Below are positions 54,336 through 64,000 of a DNA stretch of 64,000 nt, piece by piece. The stretch covers positions 1 through 64,000 of the forward strand of contig CAJIYK010000006.1 in NCBI GenBank assembly GCA_905181685.1, written 5' to 3'. The DNA comes from Methylophilales bacterium BACL14 MAG-120910-bin43. Lineage in GTDB: Bacteria > Pseudomonadota > Gammaproteobacteria > Burkholderiales > Methylophilaceae. A program made the position numbers and the translations under genes. Positions within the stretch are counted from its first letter, which is position 1; each line of letters opens with the position of its first letter. The notes below the pieces were generated by a model. It ran no database searches. It saw nothing but the letters and a program-made list of their open reading frames with translations, and was not told where the DNA came from.

Positions 54336-54344
54336 ATTTTTTTC

Positions 54345-54662
54345 CTAAACGTCTATTGCTTCTTGTGTAGATTTATAGATGCGAATTTTTTTCCCATCTT
54401 TTAATTCTTTAAAATTTACTTTATCTGTCTTATTCGACTTCGTATTAAAAATAGCAATGTTCGATATATTGATTGGCATCTCTTTACTTACCAAACCACC
54501 TTGATCTCCCTTAGCAGGATTTGGTTTTGTATGTTTTTTTACCATATTTAAACCTTCAACAACCACACGGTTATTTTTCAAGATATTGAGAACAATTCCC
54601 TGCTTTCCTTTATCTTTTCCTGTATTTAGTATTACCTTGTCACCTTTACGTATTTTATTCAC
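54345..54662 (-). CDS. rplX: Ribosomal protein L24
   Basis: A 105-residue KOW-domain assembly initiator: MNKIRKGDKVILNTGKDKGK, GIVLNILKNNRVVVEGLNMV, KKHTKPNPAKGDQGGL. Confidence 0.96.
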   Translation of the reverse strand: MNKIRKGDKVILNTGKDKGKQGIVLNILKNNRVVVEGLNMVKKHTKPNPAKGDQGGLVSKEMPINISNIAIFNTKSNKTDKVNFKELKDGKKIRIYKSTQEAIDV

Positions 54663-54673
54663 TTTATAAACTC

Positions 54674-55042
54674 CTAAATAACTTCTGGGGCTAAAGACAC
54701 AATTTTCATAAACTTTTCTGTTCTAAGTTCACGTGTAACTGGGCCAAAAATACGAGTCCCGATTGGCTCTAGTTTCGCATTTAACAATACAGCGGCATTA
54801 CCATCAAATTTAATTAACGAACCATCTGTTCTTCTTACCCCGCTAGCTGTTCTTACGACAACAGCTGAATAAACTTCGCCCTTCTTTACACGGCCTCTAG
54901 GTGCAGCATCTTTAATGGCCACTTTAATAATATCTCCTATACCGGCATATCTTCTTTTTGAGCCACCTAATACCTTAATGCACATTACTGAGCGTGCACC
55001 TGTATTATCGGCGACATCTAATCTAGATTGTGTTTGTATCAT
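54674..55042 (-). CDS. rplN: Ribosomal protein L14
   Basis: A 122-residue protein: [68 protein letters not shown]. First gene after the internal spc promoter. Confidence 0.97.
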   Translation of the reverse strand: MIQTQSRLDVADNTGARSVMCIKVLGGSKRRYAGIGDIIKVAIKDAAPRGRVKKGEVYSAVVVRTASGVRRTDGSLIKFDGNAAVLLNAKLEPIGTRIFGPVTRELRTEKFMKIVSLAPEVI

Positions 55043-55163
55043 TTATATTCTCCAACTTAATCCGTTTAACCAATCCAGCCTTATAAAACTTTATTAGGCC
55101 AAAGCCACGGTCAGTATTGGGGCGTTAGCTTGTAATATTTATCTGAACGCCAAAAAGAGCAAA

Positions 55164-55192
55164 ATTATAAGTTATTGCTACTATTTTCTCAA
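55164..55192 (-). promoter_or_regulatory. spc operon promoter with TCTTTTT start element
   Basis: On the minus strand TTGAGA (55187-55192), 17 bp, TATAAT (55164-55169), then TTTGC and TCTTTTT (55152-55158). It lies in the 167-bp gap between rpsQ and rplN, the largest gap of the ribosomal cluster. Downstream GGCGTT and AACGCC can pair as a leader hairpin of 6 bp. Confidence 0.8.
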
Positions 55193-55209
55193 GTAAAACA
55201 TTAATTTAC

Positions 55210-55479
55210 TTAATTCTCTTGAACTGCTTTTGAAACTACTTTTGTAACAACCCAAGATTTATTTTTTGAGACGGGCTTTCCTTCTGTAATCTCAACAAGA
55301 TCACCCTCATTAATTTCATTTTTTTCATCATGCGCATGTACCTTTGTTGATAACTTGATAATCTTACCAACAACAGGGTGTTTAACTAGCCTTGGGACTC
55401 TTACAGTAACGGTTTTATCCATTTTGTTACTCTCAACTTTACCCACTAGCGTCCTTATTATTTTTTTTGTCTCAGCCAT
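55210..55479 (-). CDS. rpsQ: Ribosomal protein S17
   Basis: An 89-residue OB-fold protein: [57 protein letters not shown]. Last gene of the S10 operon proper. Confidence 0.97.
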   Translation of the reverse strand: MAETKKIIRTLVGKVESNKMDKTVTVRVPRLVKHPVVGKIIKLSTKVHAHDEKNEINEGDLVEITEGKPVSKNKSWVVTKVVSKAVQEN

Positions 55480-55484
55480 GATGA

Positions 55485-55694
55485 TTAACTATCCCCTTTT
55501 TCTGCAAGAACTGTCATTACTCTTGCAATATCTTTTCTTATTTTTCCTAATTGATCATTCTTGTTCGATTGTTGAGTTGATATTTGCATTCTAGTAGAGA
55601 ACTGAGCTTTCCTAAGCTCAATCAATTCCTTATCAAGGTCCTCTTTCTTTTTCTTTCTCAAATCTAAAGCTTTCATAATTATCTCCTTAACCAC
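55485..55694 (-). CDS. rpmC: Ribosomal protein L29
   Basis: A 69-residue two-helix protein at the tunnel exit: [54 protein letters not shown]. Its start overlaps the rplP stop by 8 bp. Confidence 0.95.
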   Translation of the reverse strand: MVKEIIMKALDLRKKKKEDLDKELIELRKAQFSTRMQISTQQSNKNDQLGKIRKDIARVMTVLAEKGDS

Positions 55695-56103
55695 CGATGT
55701 GTCTAGATGCGAACGTTGTTAACAACGGAAGTTTCGCTGCGGCCAGTCTAAATGCTTCTTTGGCTGTTGCTTCATCAACACCATCCATTTCATATAACAT
55801 TTTTCCAGGCTGTATTTCAGCTACAAAGTACTCAACACTTCCTTTACCCTTACCCATCCTTACCTCTGCTGGTTTTTTGGTAATAGGCTTATCAGGAAAA
55901 ATTCTAATCCAGATTCGACCGCCCCTCTTAATGTGTCTTGTCATTACCCTTCTTGCAGCTTCAATTTGTCTGGCAGTAATTCTACCGCGACCAGTAGCTT
56001 TGAGTCCAAAGTCACCAAAACTCACCTTATTTCCTGTTAAAGCAAGACCTCGATTTCTTCCTTTATGCTGCTTTCTATATTTTTGTCTAGTAGGCTGTAA
56101 CAT
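55687..56103 (-). CDS. rplP: Ribosomal protein L16
   Basis: A 138-residue protein: [80 protein letters not shown]. Confidence 0.97.
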   Translation of the reverse strand: MLQPTRQKYRKQHKGRNRGLALTGNKVSFGDFGLKATGRGRITARQIEAARRVMTRHIKRGGRIWIRIFPDKPITKKPAEVRMGKGKGSVEYFVAEIQPGKMLYEMDGVDEATAKEAFRLAAAKLPLLTTFASRHIGG

Positions 56104-56105
56104 TT

Positions 56106-56933
56106 TTATTTCTCATCTTTTTTTGTTTTTGTGGAATCTACTTCTGCTTCATCTTTTTTCTTTACTGAAACTTTAGGTTTTTTAATCTCTTCTGCAGGCT
56201 TTGTTTTTTTCACTGCAGCCTTAATTGTTTTTTTAGGTTTTGGTTTTTCAATTGTTTCTACTTTTTCAACTTGAGATTCTGTAGCAGTTTTCGGTAGTGT
56301 TGGGTCCTCAAAAATCTCACCCTTAAATATCCAAACCTTAACACCAATAATTCCATATTGTGTTTGTGCTCTAGCTGTACCGTAATCTACATCGGCCCTT
56401 AGAGTATGAAGTGGGACTCTTCCCTCCCGATACCACTCAGACCTAGCAATTTCAATTCCGTTAAGTCTGCCAGAACTCATTATTTTTATTCCTTGGGCAC
56501 CCAATCGCATCGCATTTTGCATCGCTCTTTTCATTGCACGCCTAAACATCACTCTTTTTTCTAGTTGTTGGGCAATGCTTTGGGCAACTAACGTTGCATC
56601 AATCTCTGGTTTTCTGACTTCTTCAATATTCAATTGAACAGGAATACCCATTAAGTCTTGTATGCTCGATCTTAGAGATTCAATATCCTCACCCTTTTTA
56701 CCAATAACAATACCTGGCCTCGCTGAAAAAATAGTAATTTTGGCATTCTTAGCAGGTCTTTCAATTAAAATTCTGCTCACCGCAGCATTCACCAGTTTCT
56801 TATTAAGAAACTCTCTCACTTTTATGTCATTGTTTAAAAGAACGGCAAAGTTTTTACTATTTGAATACCATCGCGAAGACCAATTTTTATTAGTAGCTAA
56901 ACGAAAACCAGTTGGATTTATTTTTTGTCCCAT
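56106..56933 (-). CDS. rpsC: Ribosomal protein S3 with Lys-rich C-terminal extension
   Basis: A 275-residue protein. The core (1-215) has [20 protein letters not shown], the KH domain ([20 protein letters not shown]), [20 protein letters not shown] and [13 protein letters not shown]. After it comes an extra 50-60 residue tail of Lys, Pro, Ala, Val and Glu ([20 protein letters not shown] and beyond) that is probably disordered. Compare the L17 tail at 46121. Confidence 0.97.
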   Translation of the reverse strand: MGQKINPTGFRLATNKNWSSRWYSNSKNFAVLLNNDIKVREFLNKKLVNAAVSRILIERPAKNAKITIFSARPGIVIGKKGEDIESLRSSIQDLMGIPVQLNIEEVRKPEIDATLVAQSIAQQLEKRVMFRRAMKRAMQNAMRLGAQGIKIMSSGRLNGIEIARSEWYREGRVPLHTLRADVDYGTARAQTQYGIIGVKVWIFKGEIFEDPTLPKTATESQVEKVETIEKPKPKKTIKAAVKKTKPAEEIKKPKVSVKKKDEAEVDSTKTKKDEK

Positions 56934-56944
56934 AATTCTCTCTT

Positions 56945-57280
56945 TTAATTGCCCACAGTCACTGTAATGTGACTGGTCGGTTTAATAATTCTTTTACCGC
57001 GCCCCTTAGCTCCAGCACGCTGTCTTTTTAAAACTGTTCCCTTATCCACATAAATGGTTTTAATTGCTAACTCATCAATATCAGCACCATTATTATTTTC
57101 TGCATTCGCTATAGCAGATTCGACAACCTTTTTAACAATTTCAGCCCCTTTCTTTGGACTGAAGGTTAATATATCAAGTGCCTTATCTACTTTTTTCCCT
57201 CTAATAGAGTCAACAACCAACCTCGCTTTTTGAGGAGATATCCTTACACCTTTAAGTACTGCAGAAACTTCAATAGCCAT
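56945..57280 (-). CDS. rplV: Ribosomal protein L22
   Basis: A 111-residue protein lining the exit tunnel: [59 protein letters not shown]. Between rpsS and rpsC. Confidence 0.97.
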   Translation of the reverse strand: MAIEVSAVLKGVRISPQKARLVVDSIRGKKVDKALDILTFSPKKGAEIVKKVVESAIANAENNNGADIDELAIKTIYVDKGTVLKRQRAGAKGRGKRIIKPTSHITVTVGN

Positions 57281-57286
57281 AATTTA

Positions 57287-57562
57287 TTATTCCTTCGTTT
57301 TTTTATCGCCAGTATGGCCTTTAAACGTTCTTGTTCCAGCAAACTCTCCAAGTTTATGCCCAATCATATTTTCAACAATTAGGACTGGTGTATGTTGCCT
57401 GCCGTTATGAATTGCTATGGTTAAGCCAATAAAGTTAGGAAGTATAGTAGATCTCCTTGACCAAGTTTTAATTGGCTTTCGATCTCTAGTTTCAGATGCA
57501 ACCTCAACTTTTTTTGCTAAATGAGCATCTACAAATGGTCCTTTTTTTATTGATCTAGACAT
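57287..57562 (-). CDS. rpsS: Ribosomal protein S19
   Basis: A 91-residue head protein: [60 protein letters not shown]. Confidence 0.97.
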   Translation of the reverse strand: MSRSIKKGPFVDAHLAKKVEVASETRDRKPIKTWSRRSTILPNFIGLTIAIHNGRQHTPVLIVENMIGHKLGEFAGTRTFKGHTGDKKTKE

Positions 57563-57570
57563 ATTCTTAT

Positions 57571-58405
57571 TTACCTTTTATTTGACGGTCTACGACTTAT
57601 TCTCATATTATCCGTACGTTTATTGTTACGTGTTCGAAAGCCTTTTGCAGGAGTTCCCCATGGACTAACAGGATGTCGGCCACCAGATGTTCTTCCTTCA
57701 CCACCACCATGTGGATGATCTACTGGGTTCATCACAACACCCCTAACCGTAGGACGTATTCCTCTCCATCTGTTTGCACCCGCTTTACCAATTGATCTTA
57801 GTGAATGTTCTTCATTGCCGACCGACCCTATTGTTGCTCTGCAATCAACGTGCACCTTTTCTAACTTCCCCTGACCTTAGTCTGAGCTGTGCATAAATAC
57901 CTTCCCTAGCAAGAAGTTGAATTGATGTGCCCGCGGATCTTGCAATTTGTGCTCCTTTCCCAGGTTTTAATTCAATACAATGCACAGTACTTCCAACAGG
58001 AATATTTTTTAACGGTAATGAATTTCCTATCTTAAATGGAGCTTCATTTCCACTTAACAGTTCCTCACCAACAGAGATTCCCTTTGGCGCAATAATATAT
58101 TTTCTTTCACCATCTGCATAACATAGAAGCGCAATATGTGATGATCTGTTCGGATCATATTCAATTGTTTCTACCTTAGCAGGAATACCATCTTTGTTTC
58201 TCTTAAAATCAATCAGTCGAATGAACTGTTTGTGACCACCGCCTTGATGTCTTACTGTAATTCTTCCAGAGCTATTTCTTCCAGATCCTCTTATCTTTTT
58301 TTGTAATAATGGACTAAATGGTTTGCCCTTATGAAGACCAGGTGTTACCACTTTCTCTAAGCCTCTTCTGCCTGGTGACGTTGCTTTTACTTTAATTATA
58401 GCCAT
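57571..58405 (-). CDS. rplB: Ribosomal protein L2, one frameshift
   Basis: Peptidyl-transferase-region protein of about 277 residues: [40 protein letters not shown], then after a break near 57852 [17 protein letters not shown] and the catalytic-region segment [20 protein letters not shown]. Repair restores the [18 protein letters not shown] join. Confidence 0.96.
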
Positions 58406-58424
58406 TTATTTATTCCCTATACCT

Positions 58425-58718
58425 TTATTCGCCGGTGAAATTAATTTCTTGTCCAGCTTTTAGACTTATGTAGGCTTTTTTCCAATCATTTCTTTTACCC
58501 ATCAATCTTCCAGCCCTTTTGGTCTTGCCATTCATATTTAAAATATTGACAGCCGTGACTTCAACTTTAAACATTAATTCTATAGCTTCTTTAACTTCTT
58601 TTTTTGTTGCATCTTTTTTTACTTTAAATGCAATTTGGTTATATTTATCAGCAACCATAGTTGCCTTTTCAGTAACCTGGGGAGCTAAAACAGCTTGTAA
58701 TGATTTATTCACGCTCAT
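58425..58718 (-). CDS. rplW: Ribosomal protein L23
   Basis: A 97-residue exit-tunnel protein and docking site for trigger factor and [63 protein letters not shown]. Its start overlaps the rplD stop by 4 bp. Confidence 0.96.
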   Translation of the reverse strand: MSVNKSLQAVLAPQVTEKATMVADKYNQIAFKVKKDATKKEVKEAIELMFKVEVTAVNILNMNGKTKRAGRLMGKRNDWKKAYISLKAGQEINFTGE

Positions 58719-59341
58719 GCGAACATCCCCTCTAATTGTTTAATTGCAGCTGATGTTGCTATTACCTTTTGAAAGTGCACCAAGCTAACAGGGTCAGCAT
58801 GTTTAGCTTCAACCACAAGCACATGTGGTATGTTTCTTGATGAAAGGTATAAGTTTTCATTGAATTCATCAATTAATATCAACACATTATTTTCTACGCC
58901 CAATGTATTAATCTTTTCTAAAAACTTTTTAGTTTTTGGAGTTTCAACATCAAACTTCTCAACCACCGTCAATCTCTCTTGTCTGACGATTTCAGATAAA
59001 ATAGATCTCATACCTGCTCGGTAAGCTTTTTTATTTAGTTTTTGAGTAAAATTTTCATCTGGTCTGTTTGGAAATGCTCGGCCTCCACCTCGCCAAATTG
59101 GGCTTGAAGTCATTCCAGCTCGAGCTCTACCTGTTCCTTTTTGTGCCCAAGGTCTCTTAGTTGTATGACGAACTTCTGCACGAGTTTTTTGCGACCTAGT
59201 GCCTGTTCTTCCATTATTCATATAGGAAGTTACAAGTTGATGGATTAAACCTTCATTGAAATCTTTAGCAAACGCGTTATCAGACGCGCTAACAGTTTTT
59301 TTGGTTTCTTTGCCTTTGCTGTCGATTAGTTTTAATTCCAT
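58715..59341 (-). CDS. rplD: Ribosomal protein L4
   Basis: A 208-residue protein: [79 protein letters not shown]. In enterobacteria L4 represses the S10 operon; no such leader could be verified here. It overlaps rplC by one base. Confidence 0.96.
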   Translation of the reverse strand: MELKLIDSKGKETKKTVSASDNAFAKDFNEGLIHQLVTSYMNNGRTGTRSQKTRAEVRHTTKRPWAQKGTGRARAGMTSSPIWRGGGRAFPNRPDENFTQKLNKKAYRAGMRSILSEIVRQERLTVVEKFDVETPKTKKFLEKINTLGVENNVLILIDEFNENLYLSSRNIPHVLVVEAKHADPVSLVHFQKVIATSAAIKQLEGMFA

Positions 59342-59994
59342 TATTTACCTACCTTTACTTTAATAGCCGGTTTGATTTCAATATCAGAACCTTTTGAACC
59401 AGGGATTGCACCTTTAATCAAAATTAGGTTTCTTTTAGAATCAATACGGACTACTTCAAGATTTTGTGTTGTTCTTCTTTTTGAGCCAAGTTGCCCAGAC
59501 ATTTTCTTACCAGGAAAAACTCTACCAGGATCTTGGCAATGTCCAGTTGAGCCTAAAGAATTGTGTGAGACTGAAACGCCGTGTGTAGCTCTTTGTGATC
59601 TGAAGTGATGTCTTTTTTGTGCACCAGAAAAGCCTTTACCGATAGTAACTCCGGATACATCAACTTTTTGTCCTTTTTCAAAGATATCTACAGAAAAAGA
59701 AGAATCGATAGTGTGGCTTGATAAATCATCAGTTGAATTAGATTTAAATTCTTTTAAGCCAACGCCTGCCTCTTTAGCAGCTTTGGCATAATGACCCGTA
59801 GTAGCTTTGTTTAGCTTAGATGGCTTGACACTTCCATACGCAACTTGCACTGCTTGATAGCCATCATTTTCAATAGTTTTAATCTGGGTCACTCTATTTG
59901 GGACTACCTCAAGTACTGTTACAGGAATTGATATTCCATCATCAGTAAAAACGCGAGTCATTCCGACCTTGCGACCTACAAGCCCTAAGCTCAT
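59341..59994 (-). CDS. rplC: Ribosomal protein L3
   Basis: A protein of 217 residues: [60 protein letters not shown]. Two ATGs are 6 bp apart (60000 and 59994). The Shine-Dalgarno AAGGAA at 60001-60006 touches the first and is well placed for the second, so 59994 is chosen. It has its own promoter in the gap after rpsJ. Confidence 0.95.
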   Translation of the reverse strand: MSLGLVGRKVGMTRVFTDDGISIPVTVLEVVPNRVTQIKTIENDGYQAVQVAYGSVKPSKLNKATTGHYAKAAKEAGVGLKEFKSNSTDDLSSHTIDSSFSVDIFEKGQKVDVSGVTIGKGFSGAQKRHHFRSQRATHGVSVSHNSLGSTGHCQDPGRVFPGKKMSGQLGSKRRTTQNLEVVRIDSKRNLILIKGAIPGSKGSDIEIKPAIKVKVGK

Positions 59995-60063
59995 GATCAT
60001 TTCCTTATAATTATTATTTTACAAACTAATTACAATTGATTAGCTTGTTTTAAAAAGAGCGCT

Positions 60064-60092
60064 ATTATAACTAACGCTAATTAATTTTACAA
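60064..60092 (-). promoter_or_regulatory. rplC promoter with TCTTTTT start element
   Basis: On the minus strand TTGTAA (60087-60092, overlapping the rpsJ stop), 17 bp, TATAAT (60064-60069), then AGCGC and TCTTTTT (60052-60058). It would drive rplC onward independently of rpsJ. Confidence 0.7.
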
Positions 60093-60395
60093 CTTTATTT
60101 CTACATCTACTCCAGCTGGAAGATCTAATTTCATCAGAGCATCAACCGTTTTATCTGTTGGCTCAAGAATATCCATTAGTCGCTGATGAGTCCTTATCTC
60201 AAATTGATCCATTGCTTTTTTATTAACATGAGGCGAACGTAACAAATCAAAGCGTTCTTTCCTAGTTGGAAGCGGGATTGGGCCTTTTACCAAGGCCCCC
60301 GTTCTTTTTGCAGTATCTACAATTTCTTGTGCAGACTGATCTATTAATTTGTAATCAAAAGCCTTTAAGCGAATACGTATTTTTTGTGAAGCCAT
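60087..60395 (-). CDS. rpsJ: Ribosomal protein S10
   Basis: A 102-residue protein, also the antitermination factor Nus[61 protein letters not shown]. 58 bp after tuf; that gap has a small hairpin TGTTC/GAACA. Confidence 0.97.
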   Translation of the reverse strand: MASQKIRIRLKAFDYKLIDQSAQEIVDTAKRTGALVKGPIPLPTRKERFDLLRSPHVNKKAMDQFEIRTHQRLMDILEPTDKTVDALMKLDLPAGVDVEIKL

Positions 60396-60453
60396 TATAT
60401 ATTTTCCTTTTAAGAGCGAATGTTCATTTCAGAACACTTTTTTTTAATTTATC

Positions 60454-61644
60454 TTATTCAATAACTTTTACTACAACACCGGAGCCAACTGTTCGGCCAC
60501 CTTCACGAATCGCAAATCTTAAACCTTCTTCCATCGCGATTGGTGCAATCAATGTTGCTGTAATTGATACATTATCTCCTGGCATTACCATTTCAGTTCC
60601 TTCTGGTAACTCCACTGCACCCGTTACATCTGTTGTTCTAAAGTAGAATTGTGGACGATACCCATTAAAGAATGGTGTATGACGACCGCCTTCTTCTTTA
60701 CTTAAGCTGTATATCTCAGCAGTAAATTTAGTATGTGGCTTAATTGAACCTGGCTTACAAAGTACTTGGCCACGTTCTACATCTTCTCGTGCTGTACCTC
60801 TTAATAGAACACCGACGTTATCTCCCGCTTGACCTTGGTCTAATAACTTACGGAACATCTCAACGCCTGTACATGTTGTTTTTACTGTATCTTTAAGACC
60901 CACAATTTCAATTTCTTCGTTTACCTTAACAACGCCTCGCTCAACTCGACCTGTTACCACAGTTCCACGTCCAGAAATTGAGAACACATCCTCAACTGGC
61001 ATTAAGAAGTCACCATCGATTGCACGTTTTGGTTCTGGGATATAACTATCAAGTGCTTCAGCCAATTTTAAAATCGCTGGTTCACCAATATCTGATTGAT
61101 CACCTTCAAGTGCTTTAAGTGCTGATCCCATTACGATAGGAATGTCATCACCTGGGAAATCATATTTACTTAGTAGTTCACGTACTTCCATTTCAACAAG
61201 CTCAAGAAGTTCTTTGTCATCTACCATGTCTGCTTTATTTAAGAACACAACAATATGTGGAACACCCACTTGTCTTGATAAGAGGATATGCTCACGCGTC
61301 TGAGGCATTGGGCCATCAGCTGCTGAACATACAAGAATTGCGCCGTCCATTTGAGCAGCACCTGTAATCATATTTTTCACATAATCCGCATGGCCTGGAC
61401 AGTCTACGTGAGCATAGTGACGTTTTTCTGTTTCATATTCAACGTGAGATGTATTAATTGTTATGCCACGCGCTTTTTCTTCTGGCGCTGAATCAATCTC
61501 TGCAAAATCTTTTTTGTCTCCACCAAATTTTTTGGTCAGTACAGTCGATATTGCTGCTGTTAATGTAGTTTTACCATGATCCACGTGGCCAATTGTGCCA
61601 ACGTTGACATGGGGTTTGTTACGCTCAAATTTATCCTTAGCCAT
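60454..61644 (-). CDS. tuf: Elongation factor Tu
   Basis: A 396-residue GTPase bringing aminoacyl-tRNA to the ribosome. G1 is [11 protein letters not shown]2 region [18 protein letters not shown]3 [12 protein letters not shown] and G4 NKADM. Domains 2 and 3 follow ([31 protein letters not shown]). The frame is intact. 34 bp after fusA. Whether a second copy exists cannot be told here. Confidence 0.98.
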   Translation of the reverse strand: MAKDKFERNKPHVNVGTIGHVDHGKTTLTAAISTVLTKKFGGDKKDFAEIDSAPEEKARGITINTSHVEYETEKRHYAHVDCPGHADYVKNMITGAAQMDGAILVCSAADGPMPQTREHILLSRQVGVPHIVVFLNKADMVDDKELLELVEMEVRELLSKYDFPGDDIPIVMGSALKALEGDQSDIGEPAILKLAEALDSYIPEPKRAIDGDFLMPVEDVFSISGRGTVVTGRVERGVVKVNEEIEIVGLKDTVKTTCTGVEMFRKLLDQGQAGDNVGVLLRGTAREDVERGQVLCKPGSIKPHTKFTAEIYSLSKEEGGRHTPFFNGYRPQFYFRTTDVTGAVELPEGTEMVMPGDNVSITATLIAPIAMEEGLRFAIREGGRTVGSGVVVKVIE

Positions 61645-61678
61645 AATCTCTTATCCTTATAAAACAGTTTTTTAAATT

Positions 61679-63769
61679 CTAATTTTTGTTAATTACCGCT
61701 TCGGCAATATTTCTTGGTGCTTCTGAATAATGTTTAAATTCCATTGAGTATGTTGCCCTTCCCTGAGATAGTGATCTCACAGTAGTAGAATACCCAAACA
61801 TCTCTGCAAGCGGTACTTCACATCTGATCACTTTTCCAGTTGCATTGTCTTCCATGCCCTGAACAATCCCTCTCCTAGATGATAAATCACCCATAACATC
61901 ACCCATGTACTCTTCAGGAGTTTCTACTTCAACTGCCATCATTGGTTCAAGTAAAACAGGGTCGGCTTTTTTACATCCATCCTTAAATGCAAAAGAAGCT
62001 GCCATTTTAAACGCATTTTCGTTTGAGTCAACGTCATGAAAAGAGCCATCATATAAAGTAACCTTTACATCTTCAATAGGATATCCAGCAAGTACCCCCG
62101 CTGTAATAGTTTCTTTAAGGCCTTTATTGACAGCAGGTATAAATTCTCTCGGCACAGCACCGCCTTTAATAGAATCAACAAATTCAAATCCTTTTCCAGT
62201 TTCATTCGGCTCAATTTTTAACCAAACGTGACCATACTGACCTTTACCGCCGGATTGTTTAACAAATTTACCTTCTTGTTCAACAGATTTTTTAATCGCT
62301 TCTCTATAAGCCACCTGCGGTGATCCGATATTAGCTTCAACTGAAAACTCTCGCTTCATCCTATCAACTAAGATTTCGAGGTGTAACTCTCCCATCCCAG
62401 AAATAATTGTTTGATTAGTTTCTTCATCAGTTTTAACCCTAAATGATGGATCTTCTTGAGCAAGTCTTCCAAGGGCAATCCCCATTTTTTCTTGGTCAGC
62501 TTTAGTTTTTGGTTCAACAGCAACATGAATAACGGGTTCTGGAAAAACCATACGCTCCAGAATCACTGCATTTTTTTCCGTACATAAAGTATCGCCTGTA
62601 GTCACATCTTTTAAGCCAACTGCAGCAGCTATATCACCAGCATAAATTTCTTTTATCTCTTCACGGTTATTTGCATGCATTTGCAAAATTCTACCAATCC
62701 TCTCCTTCTTGCCTTTAATAGGATTATAAATTGTATCTCCAGCTTTAATTACTCCTGAATAAGCTCGGAAAAATATTAACTGCCCAACAAATGGGTCAGT
62801 CATTATCTTAAATGCAAGTGCGGAAAAAGGTTCATCATCTTTTGCATGTCTTACAATAGGCTTATCAGATTCATCAACGCCCGGAATTGGAGGAACATCG
62901 GCAGGGGCAGGCATTAATTCAATCACCGCATCCAACATAGCCTGAACACCTTTGTTTTTAAAAGCAGAGCCGCATAACATTGGTACAATTTCATTTGAAA
63001 TTGTTCTAATTCTTAGCCCTTGTTTAATTTCTTCTTCTGATAACTCACCAGTTTCTAAATATTTATTCATTAAGTCTTCGTTAGCTTCTGCAGCAGTTTC
63101 AACCATATTGTCATGCCACTTTTGGCATACATCTTTTAGATCATCAGGGATATCTGCATATTCAAACTTTATACCAAAATTTTCCTCTTCCCATAAGACC
63201 GCTTTCATTTTTACAAGATCAACAACTCCTGTAAAAGTCTCAGCCGCCCCGATTGGAACCTGTATAGGAATTGGGTTAGCTTTAAGTCTGGATTTCATTT
63301 GATCATAAGCTTTAAAGAAATCAGCGCCCGCTCTATCCATTTTATTTACAAAAGCCATTCTAGGCACTTTGTATTTATTTGCTTGTCTCCAGACAGTTTC
63401 AGATTGAGGTTGAACTCCACCTACCGCGCAATAAACCATGCAAGCACCATCAAGAACTCGCATTGACCTTTCTACTTCAATTGTAAAATCAACGTGTCCT
63501 GGGGTATCAATAATGTTAATTCTATGTTGATCAAACTGGTTAGCCATTCCACTCCAGAAGCAAGTGGTTGCTGCAGAAGTAATCGTTATACCTCTTTCTT
63601 GCTCTTGTTCCATCCAATCCATTGTGGCAGCCCCATCATGGACTTCACCAATCTTATGATTAACCCCTGTATAAAGCAAAATGCGCTCTGTAGTAGTTGT
63701 TTTACCTGCATCAATGTGAGCACTGATACCTATATTTCTATATTTATTTATTTCAGTTTTACGAGCCAC
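61679..63769 (-). CDS. fusA: Elongation factor G
   Basis: A 696-residue translocase. G1 is [16 protein letters not shown]2 [18 protein letters not shown]3 [20 protein letters not shown] and G4 [10 protein letters not shown]. Domain II to V segments include [19 protein letters not shown] and [13 protein letters not shown]. The frame is intact over 2.1 kb. Between rpsG and tuf in the str operon. Confidence 0.98.
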   Translation of the reverse strand: MARKTEINKYRNIGISAHIDAGKTTTTERILLYTGVNHKIGEVHDGAATMDWMEQEQERGITITSAATTCFWSGMANQFDQHRINIIDTPGHVDFTIEVERSMRVLDGACMVYCAVGGVQPQSETVWRQANKYKVPRMAFVNKMDRAGADFFKAYDQMKSRLKANPIPIQVPIGAAETFTGVVDLVKMKAVLWEEENFGIKFEYADIPDDLKDVCQKWHDNMVETAAEANEDLMNKYLETGELSEEEIKQGLRIRTISNEIVPMLCGSAFKNKGVQAMLDAVIELMPAPADVPPIPGVDESDKPIVRHAKDDEPFSALAFKIMTDPFVGQLIFFRAYSGVIKAGDTIYNPIKGKKERIGRILQMHANNREEIKEIYAGDIAAAVGLKDVTTGDTLCTEKNAVILERMVFPEPVIHVAVEPKTKADQEKMGIALGRLAQEDPSFRVKTDEETNQTIISGMGELHLEILVDRMKREFSVEANIGSPQVAYREAIKKSVEQEGKFVKQSGGKGQYGHVWLKIEPNETGKGFEFVDSIKGGAVPREFIPAVNKGLKETITAGVLAGYPIEDVKVTLYDGSFHDVDSNENAFKMAASFAFKDGCKKADPVLLEPMMAVEVETPEEYMGDVMGDLSSRRGIVQGMEDNATGKVIRCEVPLAEMFGYSTTVRSLSQGRATYSMEFKHYSEAPRNIAEAVINKN

Positions 63770-63803
63770 TTTGTTTTATTACCTTATCTGATTAGTTAAA
63801 AAT

Positions 63804-64000
63804 CTAAAATCTGAAATGAGAGAAAGCTTTATTTGCTTCTGCCATTCTGTGCACTTCATCTCTTTTTTTCATTGCAGCACCTTTATTTTCTGAGGCTTCC
63901 ATAATTTCTGCTGCGAGCCTTAATCCCATTGATTTTTCTCCTCTATTTCTTGCTGCGTCGCGAAGCCAACGCATTGCCAACGCTGATCTTCTTGATGGTC
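63804..64000 (-). CDS. rpsG: Ribosomal protein S7 (C-terminal part, cut by window end)
   Basis: The last 64 or so residues are visible: [59 protein letters not shown], then TAG at 63804-63806. The start lies beyond position 64000. Part of the str operon with fusA and tuf. Confidence 0.95.
   Translation of the reverse strand, partial: PSRRSALAMRWLRDAARNRGEKSMGLRLAAEIMEASENKGAAMKKRDEVHRMAEANKAFSHFRF

Noticed and set aside
60396-60453. Terminator between tuf and rpsJ
   Set aside because: The hairpin TGTTC/GAACA is followed by T only on the plus strand; in the direction of transcription it is preceded by A, so it would not terminate the operon.

Overview
The window looks like a piece of a streamlined, AT-rich betaproteobacterial chromosome. 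The best guess is Methylophilaceae/Methylophilales, of the small planktonic OM43/Methylopumilus type. The signs are very low GC, tiny or overlapping intergenic spaces, and the str-S10-spc-alpha order with infA and rpmJ between secY and rpsM. Further signs are the DUF2322 and DUF2782 genes, a DUF2782-thrB pair next to polA, CIRCE-controlled groESL, and a cytochrome-c-tailed CoxB. The lineage is inferred from gene content and order only; a 16S rRNA or marker-gene search would settle it. I see no phage, IS element, CRISPR array or defence island.

Layout. (1) 1-3500: aa3-type cytochrome oxidase genes coxB-coxA preceded by a DUF2244 membrane-protein gene, all on the minus strand. (2) 3521-5587: tRNA-Leu(CAA), queA and a secreted protein of unknown function. 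(3) 5588-10359: a tight minus-strand operon yoaA-tsaB-rimI-holD-proS (DNA repair helicase, t6A synthesis, S18 acetylation, polymerase III psi, a short prolyl-tRNA synthetase). (4) 10508-12860: ctpA, coq7 and DUF2322. (5) 12847-17520: minus-strand run tas-like, bioA, dacB, FKBP and OsmC. (6) 17554-21994: heat-shock promoter and CIRCE, groES-groEL, terminator, uvrD. (7) 21995-24070: DUF2782, thrB and a membrane protein. (8) 24179-34630: long plus-strand run polA, MoCF-domain gene, dusB-fis, purH-purD, tsaC-hemF, amino-acid permease. (9) 34648-43260: sugar-phosphate mutarotase, ilvD, lgt, ybdD/cstA (pyruvate uptake), DUF429, coaBC-dut, rpmB-rpmG. (10) 43265-46009: mscS and mgtE. (11) 46071-64000: the ribosomal protein super-cluster from rplQ to rpsG (cut by the window end), read on the minus strand, with internal promoters at the usual alpha and spc boundaries.

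The dominant feature of the sequence itself is a high density of one-base insertions and deletions. About 25 genes, including essential ones (rpoA, rpsD, rpsH, rplB, lgt, ilvD), are split into two or more frames, and every one can be read through by adding or removing single bases, often in homopolymers. This fits uncorrected sequencing or consensus error far better than gene decay. Features below are therefore given as whole reconstructed genes with the breaks located. Two apparent gene fusions (ilvD-mutarotase and cstA-ybdD) are also explained by one lost stop frame each.

I did not find a convincing undescribed multi-gene system. The most interesting signals are a shared element at ribosomal-protein promoters (-10 hexamer, exactly 5 nt, then TCTTTTT, seen three times), a prolyl-tRNA synthetase that has cleanly lost its editing insertion domain, and the replication/repair/translation operon joining yoaA with holD.
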